Below are positions 37,348 to 45,772 of a DNA stretch of 64,000 bases, in pieces. Where the stretch lies: positions 73,584-137,583 of the forward strand of contig CAWIVS010000009.1 of NCBI GenBank assembly GCA_963839685.1. Direction: 5' to 3'. The notes beneath the pieces are model-generated. The model saw only the letters and a program-made list of their open reading frames with translations. It was not told the DNA's origin and searched no databases. The position numbers and the translations under genes are program-made. The stretch is from CADEED01 sp963839685 (GTDB lineage: Bacteria > Pseudomonadota > Gammaproteobacteria > Steroidobacterales > Steroidobacteraceae). Position 1 is the stretch's first letter. Every line of letters starts with the position of its first letter.

Positions 37348-37976
37348 CAGTTGGCCGAGGCTTTGCCGAGGCCTTGTAGATAGACAATCAGTGCTTCCAT
37401 TTCAGTCTTGCCGCGCACCACGTCCGCGGCCGTGAGGATGTCCTCGTCGGTGTACGGCACCCCGATGCTGCGCAGGGCGCGCATCTTCGAGGCCGTGCCA
37501 TCCTCGTGCACTGTCGCTTCGACGAGCCAGCCATAGGCCGGCATGTTCGATTCGGGCACCACGTCGCGCGGATTCACGAGGTGCGCGCGATGCCACTCGT
37601 CGCTGTAACGCCCGCCGACGCGCGCCAGGTCCGGTCCGGTGCGCTTGGAACCGAACTGGAACGGATGGTCGTAGACGCTTTCGCCGGCCAGCGAAAAGTG
37701 CCCGTAACGTTCGGTCTCGGCGCGCAGCGGCCGGATCATCTGCGAGTGGCAGTTGTAGCAGCCCTCGCGGATGTAGATGTCGCGCCCTTCGAGTGCCAGC
37801 GCCGGGTAGGGTTTGACGCCGGGCGCCGCCGTGGTGACTTCGTTCGACAGGTACAGCGGCACGATTTCCACCAGGCCGCCGACGGCGATCACGATGACGA
37901 TCCAGATGCCGAGCCAGTGAACCTTCCGCTCGACGGTGTCGTGACTGAACTTCCCGGGTTCGTGGTTGGAGCTCAT
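37344..37976 (-). CDS. ccoO: cbb3 oxidase monoheme subunit CcoO
   Basis: The 210-residue protein has an N-terminal anchor helix (LGIWIVIVIAVGGLVEIVPL) and a c-type heme domain with EGCYNCHSQMIRPL, the signature heme site of CcoO/FixO, and a Met ligand in ESNMPAYGWL. It overlaps ccoN by ATGA and ccoQ by GTGA. Confidence 0.97.
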   Translation of the reverse strand: MSSNHEPGKFSHDTVERKVHWLGIWIVIVIAVGGLVEIVPLYLSNEVTTAAPGVKPYPALALEGRDIYIREGCYNCHSQMIRPLRAETERYGHFSLAGESVYDHPFQFGSKRTGPDLARVGGRYSDEWHRAHLVNPRDVVPESNMPAYGWLVEATVHEDGTASKMRALRSIGVPYTDEDILTAADVVRGKTEMEALIVYLQGLGKASANW

Positions 37977-39451
37977 GCCGGCTCCGGAATCGCGCTATCG
38001 ATCACGCGCTCACGTGCCGCGACCGTCTTCCAGCAGTTGTAGGCCATGACGAACATGCCCCCGAGCACCAGCACGCCGCCCAGCAGGCGCACCGCGTAGT
38101 ACGGGTAGGTGGCGTTGAGCGCTTCGATGAAGGAGTACGTGAGCGAGCCGTCATCGTTCGTGGCGCGCCACATCAGCCCCTGCATCACGCCCGCGATCCA
38201 CATCGAAGCGATGTACAGGACCACGCCAATGGTGGTGGTCCAGAAATGCCAGTCGATGAGCCGGATGCTGTACATCTCCTTCTTGCCGTAGAGCCGCGGG
38301 AACATGGAGTAGATGCAGCCCACGGTGATCATCGCCACCCAGCCAAGGGCGCCCGCGTGCACGTGGCCCACGGTCCAGTCCGTGTAGTGCGACAGCGAGT
38401 TCACCGTTTTGATGGACATCATCGGCCCCTCGAACGTCGCAATGCCGTAGAACGAGAGTGCCACCACCATGAACTTGAGGATGGGATCGGTGCGCAGCTT
38501 GTGCCACACGCCGGACAGCGTCATGAGGCCGTTGATCATGCCGCCCCAGGACGGCGCCAGCAGGATCAGCGAGAACACCATCCCCAGCGACTGCGCCCAG
38601 TCGGGCAGCGTGGTGTAGTGCAGGTGGTGCGGGCCCGCCCACATGTAGATAGAGATGAGTGCCCAGAAGTGCACGATGGACAGCCGGTAGGAATACACCG
38701 GGCGTCCTGCCTGCTTGGGCACGTAGTAATACATCATGCCCAGGAAGCCGGCCGTCAGGAAAAAGCCCACGGCGTTATGGCCGTACCACCATTGCACCAT
38801 CGCATCGACCGTTCCGGCGTAAATCGAATAGGACTTGCCGAGCGATACGGGAATTTCCGCGCTGTTGACGATGTGCAGCACGGCCACGGTGATGATGAAC
38901 GAAGCGAAGAACCAGTTGGCCACGTAGATGTGCGAGACGCGGCGCTTGACCAGCGTGCCGAAAAACACCACCGCGTAAGACACCCACACGACCGCGATCA
39001 GCAGGTCGATGGGCCACTCGAGCTCGGCATATTCCTTGCCCGATGTCATCCCGGCTGGCAGCGTGATCGCCGCCAGCACAATCACCGCCTGCCAGCCCCA
39101 GAACGTGAACGCGGCGAGCTTCTCCGCGAACAGGCGCACGTGGCAGGTGCGCTGCACGACGTAGTAGGAAGTGGCGAACAGCGCCGAGCCGCCGAAGGCA
39201 AATATCACCGCGTTGGTGTGCAGCGGGCGCAGACGCCCATAGGACAGCCACGAGATGCCGAAATTGAGCTCCGGCCAATACAACTGGGCGGCAATGATGA
39301 CGCCCACCAGCATGCCGACGATGCCCCAGACCACGGTCATGACGGCGAATTGCCGCACGACCTTGTCGTTGTAGGTGCCGGCGGGAATTGCCGGACTTTC
39401 CGCAATGATTGGTTCCGCGGCCGGTCCGGCCGCGGCTGCTGTCGTACTCAT
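37973..39451 (-). CDS. ccoN: cbb3 cytochrome oxidase catalytic subunit CcoN
   Basis: The 492-residue protein has about twelve helices and the heme-copper ligands: GRLRPLHTNAVIFAFGG carries one low-spin heme His, WWYGHNAVGFFLTAGFLG and the following GPHHLHYTTLPDW the CuB and heme b3 ligands, HVHAGALGW the second low-spin His. It is the high-affinity terminal oxidase used at low oxygen. It opens the ccoNOQP operon; a small membrane protein gene ends 42 nt upstream. Confidence 0.97.
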   Translation of the reverse strand: MSTTAAAAGPAAEPIIAESPAIPAGTYNDKVVRQFAVMTVVWGIVGMLVGVIIAAQLYWPELNFGISWLSYGRLRPLHTNAVIFAFGGSALFATSYYVVQRTCHVRLFAEKLAAFTFWGWQAVIVLAAITLPAGMTSGKEYAELEWPIDLLIAVVWVSYAVVFFGTLVKRRVSHIYVANWFFASFIITVAVLHIVNSAEIPVSLGKSYSIYAGTVDAMVQWWYGHNAVGFFLTAGFLGMMYYYVPKQAGRPVYSYRLSIVHFWALISIYMWAGPHHLHYTTLPDWAQSLGMVFSLILLAPSWGGMINGLMTLSGVWHKLRTDPILKFMVVALSFYGIATFEGPMMSIKTVNSLSHYTDWTVGHVHAGALGWVAMITVGCIYSMFPRLYGKKEMYSIRLIDWHFWTTTIGVVLYIASMWIAGVMQGLMWRATNDDGSLTYSFIEALNATYPYYAVRLLGGVLVLGGMFVMAYNCWKTVAARERVIDSAIPEPA

Positions 39452-39493
39452 GTTCCAGATTCTCGAACGTGGAAAAGCGGGCCGATATACGCC

Positions 39494-39958
39494 CTACTGC
39501 GCACTTGCCAGCGGTGCGGTACGTGGCTTTACGGATTCCGCTGGGACTCGCTCGCTGATAAGCCGGAAAAACCAGGCGGCCGCGAGTGCCGCGAGGAGGC
39601 CTTCCGCCCCTAACATCAGCGGCAGCGGTAGCGTCAGCGTGCAAAGCAGCAATCCACCCGTCATGCCGAAAACGCAGCCGCCGTGCGCCGCCAGGGCCGA
39701 TGCCGCACCCCAGCGGTGATGCCGGAACCAGAGACCGGCGAGTTGCACCAGCAGCCCGCCGGCCAGCATTCCCGTCACGGCCGTGGGTAACAACTCAAAC
39801 GTGAATACGATCAGCGACCTGAAGGTCGGACCGGACGCGCGGCAGGCACTCAGCCAGGCGCTATAACCCAGGTGGCTGCGCTCATCGATGACGACGCCCA
39901 GAAGCGCCAGCAGCATCGGCACCAGCGCCAACACCGCCGGGACCAGAACGCGGCTCAT
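39494..39958 (-). CDS. Four-helix hypothetical membrane protein upstream of ccoN
   Basis: About 154 residues with four membrane helices (for example VLALVPMLLALLGVVID and TGGLLLCTLTLPLPLMLGA) and a conserved-looking AAHGGCVFGMTGGLL. ATG 39958 is chosen because it begins the first helix. It runs in the direction of ccoN and could be co-transcribed. No family is recognised. Confidence 0.65.
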   Translation of the reverse strand: MSRVLVPAVLALVPMLLALLGVVIDERSHLGYSAWLSACRASGPTFRSLIVFTFELLPTAVTGMLAGGLLVQLAGLWFRHHRWGAASALAAHGGCVFGMTGGLLLCTLTLPLPLMLGAEGLLAALAAAWFFRLISERVPAESVKPRTAPLASAQ

Positions 39959-40044
39959 GCCTGCGTCACCGCGCAAAAGAGGTAATCGGCAGCCGGCATT
40001 CCCATGGTGACGACGATCCGTATGCTGCGCCCCTTCAGGGGCAT
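39955..40044 (-). pseudogene. Fragment of a flavodoxin-fold NAD(P)H-quinone reductase
   Basis: The last 29 codons before the stop at 39955 read LKGRSIRIVVTMGMPA, a segment found in the middle of Flavodoxin_2 family quinone reductases. The preceding codons do not continue the family, and the stop overlaps the next start by ATGA. It appears to be a remnant of a lost gene. Confidence 0.4.
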
Positions 40045-40305
40045 TCGCAGCCTGCCAGTTTTGCCGCCGGCGTCGAGTGCGTAACCGTAACGGAAGCAGG
40101 TGAGAGATGTGTCTTGCCATGTCGTTGATTCCCGGGCTGCGCCGCATGCTGCTCGCCGGCTCCCAGGGCGAACAACCGGGCGAGCCACAGTCGTGTACGC
40201 AGTCTCGCGGATGTGCCCGGCGGAATGCCCTTTGAAACTGGGCACTTGCGACACCCTTTTTCCGATGTAATCCTTGGCCGCACCAGCGGCCAGGCAATCT
40301 CGAAC

Positions 40306-41817
40306 ATGCTCTCTTCAGAGCTCGTCCGGAGCGTTCTCGACTCTGCCCCGGATGCGATGATCGTCATCGACTCCACGGGCATCATCCTGTTCGCCAATCG
40401 CCAGTTGTCTGCACTGTTTGGTTATGAACACGATGAGGTGGTCGGCGCCGCCGTCGAGGTGCTGCTGCCCGAACGCTTTCGCGTCCGGCACACGGCGCAC
40501 CGCGACCGCTACACGCGCAACGTGCGCGTGAGGCCCATGGGAATGGGGCTCGACCTATTCGGCCGGCGCAAGGACGGCAGCGAGTTTCCGGTCGAGATCA
40601 GCCTCAGTCCGATCCGGCAGGGTGACGAAGACATCGTCGCGGCCGCGATTCGCGACGTCACCGAGCGCCGCCAGGTGGAACAGGCGGTGCGCGAAGCGCG
40701 GCGCGAAGCCGAACATGCCACGCTCGCCAAGAGCCGTTTTCTCGCCACCGCGAGCCACGATCTGCGTCAGCCGCTGCAGGCGCTCGGCCTGCTGAATGGC
40801 GCTCTGCGCCGCATGATCCACGACACGGAATGCCTGGAGATGCTGGATCAGCAGGAACAGGCCGTCGATGCGATGTCACGCCTGCTGAACGCGTTGCTCG
40901 ACATCAGCAAACTCGAGTCCGGCGTCATCAAGCTCGATCTCACCGACTTCGACCTGGTGCCGCTGTTCGACCAGCTACGCCGCGATTTCTCGGGGCTGGC
41001 CGCGAGCAAGGGACTGCGCCTGGCTTTCGATACGCCGCCAGTGCACGTGCATTCCGATCCGGCGCTGGTATCCCAGGTACTGCGCAACCTGTTGTCGAAT
41101 GCCATCAAGTACACCCAGAACGGCTCGGTGGAGCTGCGCTGCGAAAACCGGGCCGAGCGGCTGCACATCGAGGTGCGCGACACAGGCGTGGGTATCGCGC
41201 CGGACCAGGTCGGGTTGATCTTCGAGGAGTTCTACCAGGTGGGCGTATCGCCCAACAGTTCGCGCGACGGTTTTGGCCTGGGCCTGAGTATCGTGCAACG
41301 CATTGCCAGGTTGCTCGGGATCCGGATCCAGGTGAGCTCGGAACCGGGCAAGGGTTCGGTGTTCGCCTTCGAATTGCCGACGGCAGCCGCACCCATGACG
41401 GACGCCGCGAAGTCGGGCGCGGCCCGCAGGCACAGCACCGTGCTGCCCGGCGAGGCGCGACGTATCCTGCTCGTGGAGGATGAGCCGAGCGTGCGCAACG
41501 CCATGCGCATGCTGTTCAACATCGAGGGCTACGAGGTGGTGCCGGTCGCCACCGCCGACGAGGCGCTCGCGCAACTGCGCGACGACGCATTCGATCTGAT
41601 GGTCACCGACTACCACCTGGACGGCAGCCGGACCGGCACGCAGGTAATCGCCGCGGCACGCGAGTTGCTGGGTTCTGGCGTGAAGGCGGTGCTCGTCACG
41701 GGCGACACGTCTTCCGCGGTACGCGATATGCAAGGTGACGCGCGGCTGCGCATCACCAGCAAGCCGATCAACTCAGACGAACTGCTGGCGCTGGTCCGCG
41801 ACCTGCTCCTTGTCTGA
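40306..41817 (+). CDS. PAS-containing hybrid histidine kinase with receiver
   Basis: The 503-residue protein has a PAS domain (about 10-130; VLDSAPDAMIVIDSTGIIL), a short coiled linker, HisKA with FLATASHDLRQPLQALGLLN, an HATPase with NLLSNAIKYTQNGS and FGLGLSIVQRIARLLG, and a C-terminal receiver (LLVEDEPSVRNA; Asp in LMVTDYHLDG). The HDLRQPLQAL type of H-box is shared with kinases that often pair with LuxR regulators. No partner gene is adjacent; its 3' end overlaps the convergent usp gene by 45 nt. Confidence 0.9.
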   Translation: MLSSELVRSVLDSAPDAMIVIDSTGIILFANRQLSALFGYEHDEVVGAAVEVLLPERFRVRHTAHRDRYTRNVRVRPMGMGLDLFGRRKDGSEFPVEISLSPIRQGDEDIVAAAIRDVTERRQVEQAVREARREAEHATLAKSRFLATASHDLRQPLQALGLLNGALRRMIHDTECLEMLDQQEQAVDAMSRLLNALLDISKLESGVIKLDLTDFDLVPLFDQLRRDFSGLAASKGLRLAFDTPPVHVHSDPALVSQVLRNLLSNAIKYTQNGSVELRCENRAERLHIEVRDTGVGIAPDQVGLIFEEFYQVGVSPNSSRDGFGLGLSIVQRIARLLGIRIQVSSEPGKGSVFAFELPTAAAPMTDAAKSGAARRHSTVLPGEARRILLVEDEPSVRNAMRMLFNIEGYEVVPVATADEALAQLRDDAFDLMVTDYHLDGSRTGTQVIAAARELLGSGVKAVLVTGDTSSAVRDMQGDARLRITSKPINSDELLALVRDLLLV

Positions 41818-42633
41818 AATCACGCCGGCAGCGGCGTGGCGTTGCTCGTCGAGCTCGCCCTTCACCAGCAGCACATCACCCGCGGTGGCTTCCGCCAGCC
41901 GGCTGGTGAGCGAACGAAGCGACTCGCCCAGGCCTCGCCGATGCGAAACCGAGCCGAGCACCAGCAGATCGTACTGGCGCGCGGCGAACAGCGGCGGCAG
42001 GCGTTTGTCGGGTGGCCCTTCGAACATCTGCAGTCGTTCGCAGCCCACGTGATACTCGCGCACCAGTTGTGCCAGCCTGACGCCACGCTCCATACGCACG
42101 AAGTCGTCTTGCTGTTCTCGCTCGGTGTATAAAACGTCGAGGTTGCCGTGACAGCCGAGCGCGAGAAAGCCCGCCGTGTGCATGACATTGCGCGCTATGT
42201 CCACACTGTCGATATCGGATACATCGACCGAGGCGGCGAACCGGACGGGTTTGGCCCAGGGCTTTGCGGTCGCCAGCATCAGCGGCACCGGGCACTGCTG
42301 CGACAGTTGCCAGTCGTTGGGTGCCAGCGCCCAGCGGCGCAACGGATGCGCGCCGGCGGGAGCCTTGATCAGCAGATCGGCTTGTCGGTCGCGTATTTCA
42401 CGCATCAGGAGCGAATGCGCCGGCTCGCTCGTGTGCGGCACGGCGCGCAGCGTGAGCTGCGGATGGTCGAGCGCCGCAAGGCGCGGCACGAAACCGCTAC
42501 GCAGCAGCGGTTCGAAGATCATCACTTCCACGCGCGCGTCGAAAATGCGAGCCAGGGCCACCGCCTTGTCGATCACGGAGTTGGCGCTGTCGGAATGTTC
42601 GACTGCCGCAATGATGGAGGTCAGCTTTTCCAT
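41773..42633 (-). CDS. Universal stress protein, tandem domains
   Basis: This 286-residue protein has two Usp domains: the first from MEKLTSIIAAVEHSDSA, the second from PVRFAASVDVSDIDSV to YDLLVLGSVSHRRGLGESLR. It lacks a strict G-x2-G-x9-G(S/T) nucleotide motif in domain 1; domain 2 has a partial one. It resembles UspE-type stress proteins made in low oxygen. The gene is 14 nt downstream of a DksA/TraR-type gene and probably in its operon. Confidence 0.8.
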   Translation of the reverse strand: MEKLTSIIAAVEHSDSANSVIDKAVALARIFDARVEVMIFEPLLRSGFVPRLAALDHPQLTLRAVPHTSEPAHSLLMREIRDRQADLLIKAPAGAHPLRRWALAPNDWQLSQQCPVPLMLATAKPWAKPVRFAASVDVSDIDSVDIARNVMHTAGFLALGCHGNLDVLYTEREQQDDFVRMERGVRLAQLVREYHVGCERLQMFEGPPDKRLPPLFAARQYDLLVLGSVSHRRGLGESLRSLTSRLAEATAGDVLLVKGELDEQRHAAAGVISDKEQVADQRQQFV

Positions 42634-42647
42634 AACGAGGCCTCCGG

Positions 42648-42983
42648 CTAACAAGCCCGGCACTGCGACGCGTATGGCACGACCCGCAGCCGCTCCGCGT
42701 CGATTTCGCCGGCGCATTTGGTACACAACCCGTACACACCCTGGTCGATACGCTCGAGCGCCGCTTCGATGTGTTCGAGCTCGCGGCTCGCGGCGCGCTC
42801 GATGGCCGCCAGCACCTCGTCGTTCTCCATGGCAATGGCGGCATCGGGCGCGTCGCGCGGCAGCGGCTCGCGTACGCGCCTCAAGTCGCTGTGTACGCGG
42901 CCGAGGCGTTCGCGCAGTTCCGCAGACCGGGCCAGGAGGCCGGCGCGCGTGCGGCGCAGTCGATCATCGAGGATGGTGCTCAT
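42648..42983 (-). CDS. TraR/DksA family zinc-finger protein
   Basis: The 111-residue protein has an N-terminal coiled coil, then the DksA-like helix and zinc finger with CTKC and a final CRAC. DksA relatives bind RNA polymerase in its secondary channel. The acidic pair at the coiled-coil tip needed for full DksA activity (DxxDxA) is represented by APDAAIAME, which is unusual. It leads a short operon with a usp gene and lies divergent from fixL. Confidence 0.85.
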   Translation of the reverse strand: MSTILDDRLRRTRAGLLARSAELRERLGRVHSDLRRVREPLPRDAPDAAIAMENDEVLAAIERAASRELEHIEAALERIDQGVYGLCTKCAGEIDAERLRVVPYASQCRAC

Positions 42984-43093
42984 GGAGGTGCAAATTGGCA
43001 GAGGGCGAGTAATCGCGACATTCGCCGCTGTACGTATTCGGTCCGTGGTATTGCGTAGATCGATCCAGGACTCGCAACTCCATACTGCGACCC

Positions 43094-44587
43094 ATGTTTT
43101 CCCGGGAAACCCAGGCGCTCATGGAGGCGGCGGTGGATGCCGTCGTGGTGATCGACCACCGCGGCCGGATGCTGGCGGTGAACGATGCCACGACGCGAAT
43201 CTTCGGCTACCGCATCGACGAGCTCCTGGACAACAATGTCAGCATGCTGTTGCCTGAACCGGAGCGCGGCGCGCACGACACTCACTTGGCGCGCTACCTG
43301 GCGAGCGGCGTGGGCAGGATCATCGGCACTGGCCGTGAAGTACGTGCCCACCGTAAGGACGGCAGCGTGTTCCCGATGCACCTGTCGGTGGGCCGGATAC
43401 GCGAATCGAGCCCGGCGTGCTTCGTCGGCCTGTTGCGCGACGTGAGCGGCGAACATGCCGCGCGCGCGGCGCTGCAGATGGAACGCGATCGCGCGCGTGC
43501 CTTTCTCGAGCTGCACGATTCCATCCTGCTCGAGATCGACGCGGCGCGCTGCGTGCGCGAGATAAATTCGCGCGGCAGTGAGCTGCTGGGAGCCCCGGTG
43601 GGCGAGGTTCTGGGCCGCGACTGGCTGGATTTCATTCGCGGCGACAGCGAGCAGGAACGTGCCCGCATGATGCTGGCGAGCGCGCTCGACAGCGGGCAGT
43701 CGCGCGAACGCGAGTACGACGCGCTCGACCTGACGGGTGAGCGGCGGCGTGTCCATTGGCGCTGCATGGCGCGCCGCGCGGGGGACGGCAGCCCCGCGGG
43801 CTGGTTGTGCTCGGGCGTCGACGTCACCGACCGCGCCCTGCGCGAAGTACACGCGCGCGTGGCACAGGACCGGCTGACGCGCGTGGCGCGCCTCGCCACC
43901 GTCGGCGAGCTGGCGGCCGGCGTCGCCCACGAGATCAACCAGCCGCTCACCGCCATCACCACCTACGCGCGCGCCTGCGCCCGTTACCTCGAAATGCCCC
44001 ATCCGGATTTCGACGAGCTCAGGGAAGCGGTGCGCGAGATCGGCACGGAGGGTCTGCGTGCCGGCGAAATCATCCGCCGACTTCGCAGGATGGCGCGCAC
44101 CGACGGGGGTGACGAGCGCACCCTGTTGGACGTCGACGCGCAAATCGATGAGCTGCGTTCGCTGCTGCTCGCCGATGCGCGCATGTACGACGTGCGCGTG
44201 GGTTTCAAGCTCGGCGGTGGACTCCCGCCGGTGCTCGCCAATGCCACCCAGCTGCAACAGGTGGTGCTCAACCTGGTGCGCAATGCCTTTGAAGCACTCG
44301 CCGAGATTCCGGCCGGCTCACGCATCGTCGAGATCGCCACGGCTCGTACCGCGGATGGCGCGGTCGAAATCAACGTCACCGACAATGGTCCGGGCATCGC
44401 GGACTGTGTGGCGGACAAACTGTTTGAACAGTTCACGACCACCAAGGAAACCGGTACCGGGCTAGGACTGGCCATCAGCCGTACCGTCGTGCAGGCTCAC
44501 CGCGGTAAAATCGGCGCCCGCAAGGCCCAGCCACGCGGCGCGGTTTTCTACGTGCAGCTTCCGGTCGCCGAGGAATCTCTGGCATGA
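43094..44587 (+). CDS. fixL: Heme-PAS oxygen sensor kinase FixL-like
   Basis: The 497-residue protein has two PAS domains and a kinase core. PAS 1 matches the heme-binding PAS of FixL: LLPEPERGAHDTHLARYL carries the probable proximal His61, and RIIGTGREV the arginine (Arg81) that senses the ligand. No membrane helix is visible. The kinase has GVAHEINQPLTAITTYA and NLVRNAFEALAE, TGTGLGLAISRT. When oxygen leaves the heme, FixL phosphorylates FixJ, encoded next with ATGA overlap. The upstream dksA-like gene is divergent. Confidence 0.88.
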   Translation: MFSRETQALMEAAVDAVVVIDHRGRMLAVNDATTRIFGYRIDELLDNNVSMLLPEPERGAHDTHLARYLASGVGRIIGTGREVRAHRKDGSVFPMHLSVGRIRESSPACFVGLLRDVSGEHAARAALQMERDRARAFLELHDSILLEIDAARCVREINSRGSELLGAPVGEVLGRDWLDFIRGDSEQERARMMLASALDSGQSREREYDALDLTGERRRVHWRCMARRAGDGSPAGWLCSGVDVTDRALREVHARVAQDRLTRVARLATVGELAAGVAHEINQPLTAITTYARACARYLEMPHPDFDELREAVREIGTEGLRAGEIIRRLRRMARTDGGDERTLLDVDAQIDELRSLLLADARMYDVRVGFKLGGGLPPVLANATQLQQVVLNLVRNAFEALAEIPAGSRIVEIATARTADGAVEINVTDNGPGIADCVADKLFEQFTTTKETGTGLGLAISRTVVQAHRGKIGARKAQPRGAVFYVQLPVAEESLA

Positions 44588-45204
44588 ATAAAAATCCCAT
44601 CATCATGGTCGTGGACGACGACTCGGGAGTGCGCAACGCCATGCGCTCTCTGCTCAAGTCAGTAGGACTGGAAAGCGCCCTGTACGCCTCGGCACAGGAA
44701 TTTCTCACCGCCTATCAACCCGCGCAGCCCGGCTGCCTGGTGCTCGACATCCGCATGCCCGGCATGAGCGGCCTGGAGCTGCAGCAGCAACTCAACCTGC
44801 GCGGCGCGGTGATTCCCGTGATCTTCATGACGGGCCATGGCGACATTCCCATGGCGGTGGAAGCGATGCAGCACGGCGCCTTCGATTTCCTGCAGAAGCC
44901 GTTCCGCGACCAGGATCTGCTCGATCGCATCCAGCGCGCCATCGTCAAGGATGCCGAGCAGCGTCAAAGTCTCGGAGAACATGCGCGCATCAAGGCGCAC
45001 CTGGAATCGCTCACAGCGCGCGAACGCGAAGTGCTCGATCTCATGACCCTGGGCAAGCAGAACAAGGCCATCGCGCAGGATCTGGGCGTGAGTCCGCGCA
45101 CTGTCGAGATCCACCGCGCGCGCGTCATGGAAAAGATGAACGCGCATTCGGTGGCGCAGCTGGTGCGCATGATGCTCGACCTGCAGCACGCCAGCCCCCG
45201 ATGA
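44584..45204 (+). CDS. fixJ: FixJ-type response regulator
   Basis: The 206-residue protein has a receiver domain (phospho-acceptor Asp55 in CLVLDIRMPG; MTGHGDIPMAVEAMQHGAFDF is the FixJ/NtrC-like beta4-alpha4 region) and a LuxR-type helix-turn-helix (LTAREREVLDLM; NKAIAQDLGVSPRTVEIHRA). Phospho-FixJ classically activates fixK and, through it, cbb3 genes. It is coupled to fixL. The stop codon lies in the start of the following GNAT gene. Confidence 0.92.
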   Translation: MNKNPIIMVVDDDSGVRNAMRSLLKSVGLESALYASAQEFLTAYQPAQPGCLVLDIRMPGMSGLELQQQLNLRGAVIPVIFMTGHGDIPMAVEAMQHGAFDFLQKPFRDQDLLDRIQRAIVKDAEQRQSLGEHARIKAHLESLTAREREVLDLMTLGKQNKAIAQDLGVSPRTVEIHRARVMEKMNAHSVAQLVRMMLDLQHASPR

Positions 45205-45770
45205 AAATGAGGACATTCCTGTCTTCCGGAGCGGAAAACAGGAATGTCCCCATTTCCTTGAACGCCCGCACGAGCGGCGGCGTTCCCTACCACATCCGTC
45301 CGATTCGCCCGGACGATGCCGAGCGCGAACGGGCATTCATCAACGGCCTGTCTCCACAGTCGCGTTACCAGCGCTTCATGCACACGCTGCGCGAGCCCGC
45401 CGACGCGTTCGTCGCGAGCCTGGTGAACGTCGATTACCAGCGCACCATGGCGCTGGTGGCCGTGGCCGGTGAAGGCGCCGCGGAACGTATCATCGGCGTG
45501 GCGCGTTATGCGGCCGACAACGACGAGGTTTGCGAATTCGCGGTGGCGGTGGCGGACGACTGGCAGTGCCGCGGCATCGGCACGACGCTGGTGCCGTTGC
45601 TGTTCGAACATGCCGCGCGCGTGGGCTTCAAAATGATCTACGGCACGGTGCTCGCCGACAATCAGCGCATGATCGAACTGGCGCAGTGGCTCGGGCTCAC
45701 CGTCGATGTGCCGCAGGCTGGTGAGGTAACGGTACGCGCCTGGCGGCGGCTGGTCCCGGCGCCCGTCTGA
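45201..45770 (+). CDS. GNAT acetyltransferase, REP-encoded N-terminus
   Basis: The 189-residue protein has a complete GNAT domain: YHIRPIRPDDAERERAFING, VANDNEVCEFAVAVADDWQ-like strand and QCRGIGTTLVPLLFEHA for acetyl-CoA. It resembles single-domain relatives of the Pat lysine acetyltransferase. The first ~19 codons are read from a REP-like repeat that begins at the ATGA overlap with fixJ. A TTG at 45258 is an alternative start that would give a protein beginning just before the conserved domain. Confidence 0.8.
   Translation: MKMRTFLSSGAENRNVPISLNARTSGGVPYHIRPIRPDDAERERAFINGLSPQSRYQRFMHTLREPADAFVASLVNVDYQRTMALVAVAGEGAAERIIGVARYAADNDEVCEFAVAVADDWQCRGIGTTLVPLLFEHAARVGFKMIYGTVLADNQRMIELAQWLGLTVDVPQAGEVTVRAWRRLVPAPV
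45204..45257. repeat. REP-like palindrome, copy at 45.2 kb
   Basis: Outer arms AAAATGAGGACATTCCTG and CAGGAATGTCCCCATTT pair around TCTTCCGGAGCGGAAAA. It overlaps the end of fixJ and the start of the GNAT gene. Confidence 0.85.
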
Positions 45771-45772
45771 GG

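Noticed and set aside
40123..40137. TTGATTCCCGGGC as a possible Fnr site upstream of the cco operon
   Set aside because: Only the left half matches TTGAT; the right half lacks ATCAA.
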